A stretch of 64,000 nt of DNA from Gemmatimonadota bacterium (GTDB taxonomy: Bacteria; Gemmatimonadota; Gemmatimonadetes; Gemmatimonadales; GWC2-71-9), in contig JAOTVV010000013.1 in the NCBI GenBank assembly GCA_029863245.1, positions 26,234 to 90,233 of the forward strand. Direction: 5' to 3'. Shown here in pieces: positions 35,157-43,956 of the stretch (its first letter is position 1; every line of letters begins with the position of its first letter). The notes under the pieces were generated by a model. The model was given only the letters and a program-made list of their open reading frames with translations, was not told the origin of the DNA and made no database searches. The position numbers were made by a program, and so were the translations under genes.

Positions 35157-36914
35157 ATGTCAGATCGAATCTCCCGTCTAAGCGCCGCCATCGGCCGGGC
35201 TGCACCCAAGGCCCTGAGTCTCGATTCGATTCGAGGCCGGATCGTCGTCTTTGCCCTGCTCGCGACCCTGATTCCGACGGGAATCACCGCGTGGCTCGCG
35301 TACTCTCAGACCGAGAGCTCGCGCACCCGGCAGACCAATCAGGAGCTGTCGAGCGGGTCGAGCCAGGCCGCAAGAGAGCTGAGCATTTGGCTCAAGGAGC
35401 GGGCCTACGAGCTGAAGATCTTTACCGGCTCGTTCCAGGTTGCAGAGAACCTGGCGCGGATGAGCCAGGTCGCTGGTCGGTCCACCCAGTTGCTCGAGGC
35501 CACGGCGCGCCTGAACAACTATCTCGTGTCCGTTCAGGAGCGATTTCCGAACCTCTACGACGAGTTGCTCGTCGTCGATTCCCAGCAGACGATTCTCGGC
35601 ACGAGTGCCCGAACTCCAGGGCAGTTGCACCTACCGGAGACTTGGCTGCAAACCGTGCGCGGGAATCGAGAGGCGATCGGCGACCCCTTCTGGGAGGATC
35701 AGAGCGGCCACGCCTCGATCACCATGGCGGTCCCGATCCTCGGAGCCCTCGACGGCCGGCTTCTCGGAGCGCTGGCGGCGCGGGTGAACCTCCGGGCGCT
35801 CGAAGCCAACCTCACGACGTTTCCCACGGGGGAGACTGGTCAGGTCTATCTGGTGTCGCGCACCGGGAGCCTGGTCGTGAGCTCCCGCGGGGTAACCCGA
35901 GGTCAGGCCGGGTTGGGCATTCCCCAGGAAACGCTGGCGTCCCTGCGCCGGGCCAAGGCCTCATCGATCCGATTCACGAACTACGAGGGTCAGGACGTCG
36001 TGGGATCGCTGACCGCCCTCCCCGACCTGCCGTGGGCCGCCGTGGCCGAGATCTCGCGCGAGGAGGCCTTCGCCGAAATCGCGCGCGTGCGAAACATCAC
36101 CCTGGCGTTGGTGTTCGTCGTGCTGGTGGTCGTGAGCTTCATTGCCTACCGTCTCGCGCTCCTCATCGTCCGGCCTCTCGACCGGCTGACCACTGGTGCG
36201 CGGGGCGTCGGCTCGGGCGATCTGGCGGTCGAGCTGCCCAAGGCGGGCGGCGGAGAAGTCGGATATCTCACCGACGTCTTCAACGTCATGGTGGCGCGAC
36301 TCCGGGCGGGCCGCGAGGAGCTGGAAGCGATCCACGAGGACCTGCGCACGAAGAACGAAGAACTGGAGCGGCTCTCAGTCACCGATGCGCTCACTGGGGT
36401 GTCGAATCGGAGATTGCTGATGGAGACCCTGCGACGCGAGGTGCAGCGAAGCGGGCGAACCGACCAGCCATTTTCCGTCCTCATGCTCGACGTGGACGGG
36501 TTCAAGGCATTCAATGACACCTACGGCCACCAGGCGGGCGATGCGGCGCTGGTGATGCTGGCGGCCGTTCTGCGCGAATGTACTCGAGTCGTGGATTGTG
36601 TGGCACGGTATGGGGGCGAGGAGTTCGTCATCATGCTGCACGAGACGGATCTCGCCAGCGCGTCTGAGGTGGCCGAGCGGATCCGAGTGGCCGTGGCCGA
36701 CCGACGCGTGCCACTCGAGGGTGAGGACGCCTTTATCACCGTCAGCATCGGGATCGCACAGTATCCGGGAGACGGGGGCACCCACGAGGCCGTGCTCAAG
36801 GCTGCCGACGGGACGCTGTACGACGCCAAGCAACAGGGTCGGAACCGCGTGGTACTCACGACCGCCCACCCCAAGCGGCGACGCTCTCGCAGCGGCTCCA
36901 AGATCAACCCGTAA
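35157..36914 (+). CDS. diguanylate cyclase with sensor and HAMP domains
   Basis: 585 residues. Two membrane helices (about 27-45 and 325-345) bracket a dCache-like periplasmic sensor. A HAMP domain (VRPLDRLTTGARGVGSGDL) is followed by a coiled coil and a GGDEF domain. The active site is GGEEF near 484-488. A product-inhibition I-site RVVD lies exactly 5 residues before it, so the enzyme should make c-di-GMP and be feedback-inhibited. The ATG at 35157 has no ribosome-binding site close by. It follows the kinase by 78 bases. Confidence 0.93.
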   Translation: MSDRISRLSAAIGRAAPKALSLDSIRGRIVVFALLATLIPTGITAWLAYSQTESSRTRQTNQELSSGSSQAARELSIWLKERAYELKIFTGSFQVAENLARMSQVAGRSTQLLEATARLNNYLVSVQERFPNLYDELLVVDSQQTILGTSARTPGQLHLPETWLQTVRGNREAIGDPFWEDQSGHASITMAVPILGALDGRLLGALAARVNLRALEANLTTFPTGETGQVYLVSRTGSLVVSSRGVTRGQAGLGIPQETLASLRRAKASSIRFTNYEGQDVVGSLTALPDLPWAAVAEISREEAFAEIARVRNITLALVFVVLVVVSFIAYRLALLIVRPLDRLTTGARGVGSGDLAVELPKAGGGEVGYLTDVFNVMVARLRAGREELEAIHEDLRTKNEELERLSVTDALTGVSNRRLLMETLRREVQRSGRTDQPFSVLMLDVDGFKAFNDTYGHQAGDAALVMLAAVLRECTRVVDCVARYGGEEFVIMLHETDLASASEVAERIRVAVADRRVPLEGEDAFITVSIGIAQYPGDGGTHEAVLKAADGTLYDAKQQGRNRVVLTTAHPKRRRSRSGSKINP

Positions 36915-36921
36915 GCGTGAC

Positions 36922-37695
36922 CTAGTCGGGCTTCTCCCGACTTCGGTGGCCCACTAGGCTGTAGAAAACCCACCCGCTACGGCCGTTCTCGTCTCGGACA
37001 CGCACCCAGTCATCAGTGTACGAGAGCCCCGTCAGTGGCGTCCCGGCTTCGACGGTAAGGAGAATGCGTCGATCCCGGCCCGGGCCCTCGCGGATGTTGC
37101 TGCGTCGGAGCGCCTCCAGACGCAGCGGGGTCGTGAACCATGCCTCCCCGGGCTGCAGGCCCCGGTCCGCACCAACGCGTCGCCGCGCCTCGGCAGTCTG
37201 CGAGAGCTTTCTCGCCTCGGTCGCTACGAACAGCGCGCCTCCAAAGTTGCCGGCATCGAAGGCCGCCGCGGCCTGCTCGATCATTCCCGATGCTTGCTCG
37301 ATCTCCGCAGCTCCGGGCTCGACCGCCCGAAGCTCGTTGAGCGCAATCTCGGCTTCCGCCATGACCGACGCGGCTTCGGCACGACTTGCGGAGGTCTGCA
37401 GTCGGGCGCTCACGCGAACGACCTCCTCGACGGCCGCATCACGATTGCGCTGGAGCTCTTCGATCTGCGCCTCCCGCTCCAGAAGCTGGAGTTGAAGTCG
37501 GGCCACCCGCTGCTCCAACTCGGACAGACGCGCGCCCTCCAGCTCGACGAGGACGGTGTCGATCACCGCAACCGGGGTTGGCTGTGGGTCAGCCGCGATG
37601 TCGGTTCCGCCGCGCCCCGCACACGCCGTACCGGTCAGCAGGGAGCCAAGTGCTATCAGCAAACTGCATGAGACGGAATGCCGCATGGATGGCAT
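36922..37695 (-). CDS. SH3-domain lipoprotein with coiled coil
   Basis: 257 residues. The signal peptide ends in LLTGTAC, a lipobox. A coiled coil runs at about 55-100 (ARLSELEQRVARLQLQLLER), then a helical region with alternating Ala/Glu (about 110-180). A bacterial SH3 (SH3b) domain forms the last 70 residues (NIREGPGRDRRILLTVEAG, WVRVRDENGRSGWVFYSLV). It probably binds cell-wall material. The start at 37695 has GGAGGGAGG 5 bases upstream. It is convergent with the cyclase gene only 7 bases away. Confidence 0.82.
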   Translation of the reverse strand: MPSMRHSVSCSLLIALGSLLTGTACAGRGGTDIAADPQPTPVAVIDTVLVELEGARLSELEQRVARLQLQLLEREAQIEELQRNRDAAVEEVVRVSARLQTSASRAEAASVMAEAEIALNELRAVEPGAAEIEQASGMIEQAAAAFDAGNFGGALFVATEARKLSQTAEARRRVGADRGLQPGEAWFTTPLRLEALRRSNIREGPGRDRRILLTVEAGTPLTGLSYTDDWVRVRDENGRSGWVFYSLVGHRSREKPD

Positions 37696-37776
37696 GTCGG
37701 CCTCCCTCCGCGATGAATGGCTGCCACTCGGCCGCGTGGCTCGTTGACCGGCCCCTGACAGAAGGGTCATGGCCCG

Positions 37777-38937
37777 CTACTGTGCCACGCCAAAGGCGTA
37801 GACGGTGCTGGAGCGGTACTCGCCGCCCGGCCGCAGAATGGTCGACGGAAATCCCCGTTTGTTCGGCGAGTCTGGGAAGTGCTGGGGTTCCAGGCAGAAG
37901 CCGTATCGGTGCTGGTATACGCGCCCGTTCTTCCCAGTCACGGAACCGTCCAGAAAATTGCCGGAGTAGAACTGAAGGCCCGGTTCGGTCGTGTAGACGT
38001 CCAGGACCCGTCCCGTATCGGGGTCGTACACGCGGGCGGCGTGAGCGAGCCCATCGCCTCCCCGGCTCAAGACGAAGTTGTGATCATAGCCGCCTGCTCG
38101 CCCGACCTGCACATGGCTCGTGTCGATCCGGGCACCGATCGCCGTCGGTTGACGGAAGTCGAATGGCGTTCCCTCGACGGGAACCAACTCCCCGGTCGGG
38201 ATCAGCGTCGAGTCGACCGGCGCGTATCGATCCGCGAAGATCGTCAGAACGTGATTGAGCACGTCGCCGCTCCCGGCCCCGGCGAGGTTGAAATAGGTGT
38301 GCTGCGTGAGGTTGACGGGGGTGGCCCTGTCCGTCTTCGCTCGATAGTCGACGACCAGAGTGTTCGCATCGGTGAGCGTATATCGCACGGTTGCGACCAG
38401 CGAGCCAGGATACCCCTCCTCTCCGTCGGCGCTCGTGTAGGTGAACACGACCCCCACGCTGTCATTGAGGGCGAAACCCTGCGCGCTCCACACCACCTTG
38501 TCGAACCCCCGCACGCCTCCGTGAAGGTGATTTGGGCCGTCATTGATGGCGAGCTGAACCGTCCTCCGGTCCAACGTGAACTTGCCCCCGGCGATCCGGT
38601 TGGCATATCGGCCGACGATAGCGCCGAAATAGGGAGCGTTCTGCAGATACCCGTCGAGCCCCGGAAATCCGAGTACGACGTCGTCGTAGCGGCCTCGCCG
38701 ATCCGGCACCCGAATGGAGAGGATGATCCCACCGTAGGTGATCGCGCGAACCTCCATGCCACTGGCGTTCGCGAGCGTCAGCAGGTCGACCCGAGTGCCG
38801 TCGGGAAGCCTGCCGTATTCCTCCCGGGTCACCGAGGCCCTTCCTCTGAGCTGGTCTTCCGCCTCACGGTCGGCCGCGGACCCGCAGGCCGCCATTGCGA
38901 GCACCGATCCCAGCAGCCAAAAACGGGGAATGGTCAA
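37777..38937 (-). CDS. galM: aldose 1-epimerase (galactose mutarotase-like) lipoprotein
   Basis: 386 residues. GalM-family motifs are visible: GRYANRIAGGKFTL, NDGPNHLHGG (His), NLTQHTYFNLAG (catalytic His region) and TTEPGLQFYSGNFLDG (catalytic Glu). An N-terminal lipobox (LGSVLAMAAC) places it outside the cytoplasm. The start is uncertain: TTG at 38937 has GGAG 8 bases upstream and gives MTIPRFWLLG; the frame continues upstream through a repeated LEREGV coding segment. It follows the glycosidase gene and likely processes released sugars. Confidence 0.88.
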   Translation of the reverse strand: MTIPRFWLLGSVLAMAACGSAADREAEDQLRGRASVTREEYGRLPDGTRVDLLTLANASGMEVRAITYGGIILSIRVPDRRGRYDDVVLGFPGLDGYLQNAPYFGAIVGRYANRIAGGKFTLDRRTVQLAINDGPNHLHGGVRGFDKVVWSAQGFALNDSVGVVFTYTSADGEEGYPGSLVATVRYTLTDANTLVVDYRAKTDRATPVNLTQHTYFNLAGAGSGDVLNHVLTIFADRYAPVDSTLIPTGELVPVEGTPFDFRQPTAIGARIDTSHVQVGRAGGYDHNFVLSRGGDGLAHAARVYDPDTGRVLDVYTTEPGLQFYSGNFLDGSVTGKNGRVYQHRYGFCLEPQHFPDSPNKRGFPSTILRPGGEYRSSTVYAFGVAQ

Positions 38938-39008
38938 ATCGCACACTCCTTCGCGCTCCAATGTGGTGAGTCCGTCCGTTCCGACGCCTTCCCTCTCCAG
39001 CGTCCCAC

Positions 39009-41567
39009 TCACTGCTCCCAGACTTCGAGTTCCGTAACGCCCGTAACGGCCGGTAACGCATGCTTGAATACTACCCTCATCTTCCGCGACGTGACCGGCT
39101 TCATGACCACGGTGTTGCGAGCCCAGGTGGTCGGCGCGGCGGGCATCCGATCGATCACGTCTGCGCGGGTCCAGCCGCCATCGGTCCAGATCTCGACGAA
39201 ATAGTCAGCCGGCGCTTTCACGCCCCGATCGTCGCCCCAAAGATAGACCTCCAGCCTGCCGACCAGTTTCGGCTCACCGAAGTCCAGCTCGATCCAGTCG
39301 GTTGAATTCGGCGATTCGAACGCCGTCCAGCGATTGCGGGAATAGCGCGTGAAAGCAATCTGCCCGTCGACCGCCTGCGCCAGGCTGTCGAACCGAGATG
39401 TGAACGACGCCGACACCCTGGCGGATCCCGCGGGGCCGACCGCGAGGGCCAGGTTGGCAATAGGCTGCATCGGCTCGGCCAGCGGCAGCCTGGCATTCCC
39501 CCACGCCTCTAGCTCGGTGAGTCCACTCGCACTGCCCGGGAGGTGCGTGAGCTGAACCCGCAGACGGGATGTGGCGATCTCGGGAAATCCAACGACATTG
39601 GCGCGCCGCCCCACCGCTCGGTTGGGACGACGGCGCTGACCAGGGATCGTCACCCACTGTTCGTTCCGCCACATCTGAACGTCATACCTCATCGGCGGAG
39701 CGATGCCCTCCTCGTCGGCCAAGAAGTAAAGTCTTACCGCTTCGACTGTCCTCTCCGCGCCAAAATCCACCCCAATCCAGTCCTGCTCGTTCGGAGAGCC
39801 CACCGTGGTCCAGCGGTTCGACGGCAGGCGATGATACCAGTAGTTCCCGTCGGTGGCATAGAATGGTGGCGTGGTCGGCGCGCTGAACGACGCCGACACG
39901 TGTGGGTAGAACCCTCCGTCATTGTGCACGGCAACATTGTGGGGTCGGGCAGTCTCTCCCGATGCCGGTGGCCTCGCCGGCAACGCTACCAGCAGTCGAC
40001 CCACCGCCGGGACCGTCGTCAGGCACTCGCCATCCACCACCACCGACAGCCCCGCGCCCCGCCCATACCGGGAGCCGTCGCGGTCCCACATGATCGCCAG
40101 GCGATGTCCGTGGTAGGCCGCATCGTCCAGGGCGAAATACTCCCAGTCATCCGGGACGAGGGGATTGATCTCCAAGGTGTCATCGGGGCGCGGCCGCAGC
40201 CCCACGAGTCCCGTGATGATCAGATCCACGTACGAGGAATGGAAATAGTGCTCGCTGTGGTACAGGGTGTTGTGGCCGTCCCACGACCCGTTGTCGGGAT
40301 TGGCCGCTTCGGCAATGAACGGCCGGCCCGCGAGCCGCTGGTCCAGGCTGTAGGTCCGGAGAAGCGCAAAGTAGTCATCCTTGTCCACCACGTCCTGGCG
40401 GTAGTTGTTGAGCAGGTTGGCCATGGCGACCAGCGTCTGCGAGGTCGCGTACGGCCACTGGTTGCCACTCCACTCACAGCAGCGCGGTGAGACGAAGAAC
40501 AGGGGATCGCTGCGCTCGACCGTCGTGGGACCGTACGGTGCGAAGAAGAAGTCCGGGTCCATGAGAAACTTCCAGGCAGCTTCGTAACCGGGGTCCGGTA
40601 GGTTGAATTGCCAGGGTACATAGCCGAGCAGTTCGCGGCCGTGTGGACTTCCCGCGTGGGGGCCGGTCTGATACGTGAGCGTCTTGGCCGCGATACCGTC
40701 CTTCTCGTCGCGAGCGAACTGGTGGAAGAAGAACTCCCGCGCCGGATCCCACAGCTCCTCCTGCACGCGACGCTTCAGACGGGCGGCACGCTCGGCGTAG
40801 TCGGCTGCCTTTACCTCATCTCCCAATAGACTTGCCGCGTGTGAAATGGCGAGTGCATCGGCGTACATGTAGCTGTTGAGGGTCGGGCGGTAGCCTTCCC
40901 CGCCCCCGAAGGGATCGTCCGTCTGGCGACTGTTGATATTGGTCTCCATCCCGTCCCACGCGCCAACCCAGCGAAACAATCCGTGCTCAGGATCGAAGCG
41001 CTCCTCCACCCACCCTTCGTATTGCCTCTCCATGAATGGGAGCACGTCGTGAACGAGCTGGAGGTCACCGGTAACCTGGTAGACCGCCCACATGGCGTCG
41101 CCGTACCAGTTGCTGTAGGTCCGCGGCTTCGCATCGGGCACCGACAGCCAGAACCGCGCGAAATCGTCGATGATGCGACGGTCCTTGAGCCAGCGGATCT
41201 CGTAGAACTGATGGCCGAGCGGGCAACTGATCGCCCCGTATCGGCCCGACCAGAAGGGGCGATCCAGGAACTCCGTGAAGACGTAGCCCACCTCGGGGGA
41301 GCCGTAGGTGAGATGCTTGGTGATGACTTCCCACCGATAGTAGTACGTCGCGTCGATCTCGGAATCTGGCGACTCGAAAAACGGAATGTGTTCGCTGTAC
41401 CAATCCCAGTCGCGGTTGTCCCACCATGCCTGGCGCTCCAGCACCTCGACCTTGTCCAGCACAGCGGCTGTGTTTCGGAAACAGGCCAGTGCCGGCAGCA
41501 GGAGCGTAAGGGCGATCCACGTCCGGACCGCGAGTGGCCGCCTCTCCGGGTTCATGGTCCGTGTCAC
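39009..41567 (-). CDS. MGH1/GH63-like glycoside hydrolase with two discoidin-type domains
   Basis: 852 residues with a lipobox near LLLPALAC. The catalytic (alpha/alpha)6 part (about 40-470) shows YSNWYGDAMWAVYQVTGD and EGYRPTLNSYMYADALA, as in the mannosylglycerate hydrolase-like / GH63 group. A beta-sandwich follows. Two F5/8C-discoidin-like carbohydrate-binding repeats close the protein (about 545-690 and 700-850), each with RWT...SPN..DWI..DFG. A secreted glycosidase bound to polysaccharide is inferred; specificity is unknown. The start is GTG at 41567 or ATG at 41555. Confidence 0.85.
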   Translation of the reverse strand: MTRTMNPERRPLAVRTWIALTLLLPALACFRNTAAVLDKVEVLERQAWWDNRDWDWYSEHIPFFESPDSEIDATYYYRWEVITKHLTYGSPEVGYVFTEFLDRPFWSGRYGAISCPLGHQFYEIRWLKDRRIIDDFARFWLSVPDAKPRTYSNWYGDAMWAVYQVTGDLQLVHDVLPFMERQYEGWVEERFDPEHGLFRWVGAWDGMETNINSRQTDDPFGGGEGYRPTLNSYMYADALAISHAASLLGDEVKAADYAERAARLKRRVQEELWDPAREFFFHQFARDEKDGIAAKTLTYQTGPHAGSPHGRELLGYVPWQFNLPDPGYEAAWKFLMDPDFFFAPYGPTTVERSDPLFFVSPRCCEWSGNQWPYATSQTLVAMANLLNNYRQDVVDKDDYFALLRTYSLDQRLAGRPFIAEAANPDNGSWDGHNTLYHSEHYFHSSYVDLIITGLVGLRPRPDDTLEINPLVPDDWEYFALDDAAYHGHRLAIMWDRDGSRYGRGAGLSVVVDGECLTTVPAVGRLLVALPARPPASGETARPHNVAVHNDGGFYPHVSASFSAPTTPPFYATDGNYWYHRLPSNRWTTVGSPNEQDWIGVDFGAERTVEAVRLYFLADEEGIAPPMRYDVQMWRNEQWVTIPGQRRRPNRAVGRRANVVGFPEIATSRLRVQLTHLPGSASGLTELEAWGNARLPLAEPMQPIANLALAVGPAGSARVSASFTSRFDSLAQAVDGQIAFTRYSRNRWTAFESPNSTDWIELDFGEPKLVGRLEVYLWGDDRGVKAPADYFVEIWTDGGWTRADVIDRMPAAPTTWARNTVVMKPVTSRKMRVVFKHALPAVTGVTELEVWEQ

Positions 41568-41662
41568 AAATCTTCCATCCGGTCAGATTGCTCTCCGCAA
41601 CCGAGTGCGACGAGGCAACCCGTCACCAGGAGAGCGCCTCCCACCCGCGAAACAGCTACCGG

Positions 41663-42604
41663 CTACGCCGCGACGCCGGCTGCGACCCGTTTGGCAATCC
41701 GAAATCCCTCATCGAAGATCCGGATGGCCGCGTCTGGCTTGGTGTGATAGCCCGAGGTCTTCGTCGTATGTTGCCGCACGACGAAGACCTCGACGTTCTT
41801 TTCCCGCTTGAACTCCTTGGTGATCTCCCCCGACGGCCGGTATGCCCGGAAGGCCTGGTGCAGGCCGAATCCATGCTTCGCCACCAGCACTACATAGAAA
41901 TAGGGGTAGGAAGAACCCTGCACCTCGTTGATCACGACCTGACCGTAGAGTCCAAGAAAGCCCTCGGCGCGGCCCTTGATGTCGACCTTGAACTTCACGT
42001 CGTCCGGAATCGGCGTCTCGGTACCCCCGAGCAGCATGAGCAGCGTCACCTGATGATCCCGGAGCTTGGGCGCGGCCCGATCGAGCACCTCGTGGATCGC
42101 GTCGATCCGCACGAGCAGCTTCGGCCGGACCAGGATGGAGCGTATGCCGGTCACCCAGTGGGGCATCAGGAGCACCGCCGCATCGATGGCGAGAATCCGC
42201 CATATCCCCTCGGTCGCAACTCCCCACAGGCCCAGCAGTCCGGCCACCAGGACGAACGCGAGCAGGCCCCACGGGTTCGTCACGTCCACCAGGCTTCGAT
42301 CCCAGCGGCGCATCCTCGCGTGCAGGTCTTTGAGCTCTTCGAGCTTGCCCGCGTCCACCCGCTCCCAGTGTGCGTCGGCCTCGAAGCCCTCGAAATCCAC
42401 CCGGTTGTCGTAGCCCTTGACCAGAAGCAGCAGATTGCCGGCGGCCAGCAGGAGTACACCCGGCAGAGCGGATCCGAGCACTCCTTGCATGACCAGCCCC
42501 GCCAGGATGAGCACGCCGCTGGCCGCGAGCCGCACTCCGTAGGTCAGTGCCGGCAGCACCCAGAACACGACAATGCCGCGGTCTTCCCGACTTGGCAGGA
42601 TCAT
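41663..42604 (-). CDS. four-helix membrane protein coupled to radical SAM gene
   Basis: 313 residues. Two membrane hairpins lie at about 11-63 and 112-155. The C-terminal half (about 160-313) is a soluble alpha/beta region with KFKVDIKGRAEG and YGQVVINEVQGSSYPYFYVV, not recognised. The ATG at 42604 overlaps the stop of the radical SAM gene (ATGA), so it is the third gene of the CHSA-repeat cluster. It could be a transporter-like or scaffold partner for the modified product. It ends 96 bases before the glycosidase start. Confidence 0.78.
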   Translation of the reverse strand: MILPSREDRGIVVFWVLPALTYGVRLAASGVLILAGLVMQGVLGSALPGVLLLAAGNLLLLVKGYDNRVDFEGFEADAHWERVDAGKLEELKDLHARMRRWDRSLVDVTNPWGLLAFVLVAGLLGLWGVATEGIWRILAIDAAVLLMPHWVTGIRSILVRPKLLVRIDAIHEVLDRAAPKLRDHQVTLLMLLGGTETPIPDDVKFKVDIKGRAEGFLGLYGQVVINEVQGSSYPYFYVVLVAKHGFGLHQAFRAYRPSGEITKEFKREKNVEVFVVRQHTTKTSGYHTKPDAAIRIFDEGFRIAKRVAAGVAA

Positions 42605-43956
42605 TGTGCGAAATGCTCCTCTTCCACCGGTCCGAACCCGCGCACATTGCACAGCTCCGCAAATCCCATCTCCCGCCAGTAGAGAGGACACGCCCCGTTG
42701 CAGATCTGGAACTGCTCACAGGAGCGGCACTCGGGGTGGGCGAGGAACTTCTCGCGGAACTGCACCGCCCGCTTCGAGCGCCACACATCGAGCACGGGCT
42801 CTTCCAAGAGGTTCCCTACCGGCTCGTCGTAGGATGCGCAGGGGATCACCTCCCCGTTGGCCGCAACCGACAGCAATCCGTCGCACGCACTGCAACCCTT
42901 GTTGCCGAGTCCGTGCGCAATGGGGTTAAACATGCACATCGGCGTGGGTGAGTACCACATGAAGTCGACGCCGAGATGCTTGCTCTCCCTCGCGATCCGC
43001 ACCAGGTACGGTCCGATCTCGGAGTACCGCACCGCCATCTGCCGGTTGAGTGCTGCGGAGCCCGCCGGGACGACGAGGTTCATCGAGAACTTCTCGTTCC
43101 CCAGCTCGTGCTTCACGAACCGTGGCATCAGCTCGATTTCGTGGACGTTGTCGCGGCAGATCGTGGTGTTGGTGTGCACGTGAATCCCGGCCTCGCGGAG
43201 CAAGTGCACGGCGGCGACGGTCCGCCGAAACGAGTGCGGGATGGTGGTCACCCTTTCATGGGTCTCGCCCGTCACCCCCTCGAGGCTCACCTGCGCCGAA
43301 TCCAGGCCCGCCTGCGCCAGCGCGCGTGCCCGCTGTTCCGTAATCCGGGTCCCGTTGGTGATGAGGTTCACCCGCATCCCAAGGTCACTGGCATACTCGA
43401 CCAACGCTTCCAGGTCCGTCCGCAACGTCGCTTCGCCGCCCGTGAAGCTGACTGAAGGGACTTGTGCATCCTCGCGGATCTTTCGCAGGATGGTCTGGAC
43501 TTCCGTCACCGTCATCTCACCATCGTCGCCAACCGGATTCGTCGTGCAGTTGCAGCCGGCGTAGCAGAACGTGCAGCGGAGATTGCATCGGTAGGTGAGC
43601 GCGATCTCCGAGAGAATCGGCAGCGTGGCGAACCCGAGCGTAAAGGGCCGAACCTCGATGGCGCTCGTGCGGTGCACGTCGTCCAATCGCCCCTCCATGA
43701 ACCGCTTCACCTCGACCATGAACAGCGCGATATCACGGATTCTTTGCGGCTCCCGTCCTACGTGGTCCAGCAGGTCTGCCACGCGCTGGCCGTCGAGCAG
43801 CGCCTTCAGGATGCTGACGCCCTGCCGGTTCAGTTTCTGCGCCAGGTTCGGCCGCTTGATGATGAGCTCGTCTTCCTCCCGGACGAAGACATACGGCCGG
43901 ACGTTGTCGATGAACTCGTCGATCCACGACAGGTCGATGGCGCGCGGCGCCGACAT
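42601..43956 (-). CDS. radical SAM/SPASM peptide maturase-like protein with PqqD-like N-terminus
   Basis: 451 residues. Residues 20-90 (VREEDELIIKRPNLAQKL, GVSILKALLDGQRVADLL) resemble a PqqD/RRE peptide-recognition domain. The radical SAM motif is C124-NLR-C128-TF-C131, followed by GGEATLR (SAM binding). The SPASM region has GCSACDG, IPCASYDE and CRSCEQFQICNGACP, enough Cys for two auxiliary 4Fe-4S clusters. This is the domain layout of PqqE-type RiPP maturases. The ATG at 43956 uses the last base of the upstream stop (TGATG) with GGGAG about 9 bases upstream. The likely substrate is the CHSA tail of the upstream protein (inference). Confidence 0.92.
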   Translation of the reverse strand: MSAPRAIDLSWIDEFIDNVRPYVFVREEDELIIKRPNLAQKLNRQGVSILKALLDGQRVADLLDHVGREPQRIRDIALFMVEVKRFMEGRLDDVHRTSAIEVRPFTLGFATLPILSEIALTYRCNLRCTFCYAGCNCTTNPVGDDGEMTVTEVQTILRKIREDAQVPSVSFTGGEATLRTDLEALVEYASDLGMRVNLITNGTRITEQRARALAQAGLDSAQVSLEGVTGETHERVTTIPHSFRRTVAAVHLLREAGIHVHTNTTICRDNVHEIELMPRFVKHELGNEKFSMNLVVPAGSAALNRQMAVRYSEIGPYLVRIARESKHLGVDFMWYSPTPMCMFNPIAHGLGNKGCSACDGLLSVAANGEVIPCASYDEPVGNLLEEPVLDVWRSKRAVQFREKFLAHPECRSCEQFQICNGACPLYWREMGFAELCNVRGFGPVEEEHFAQ

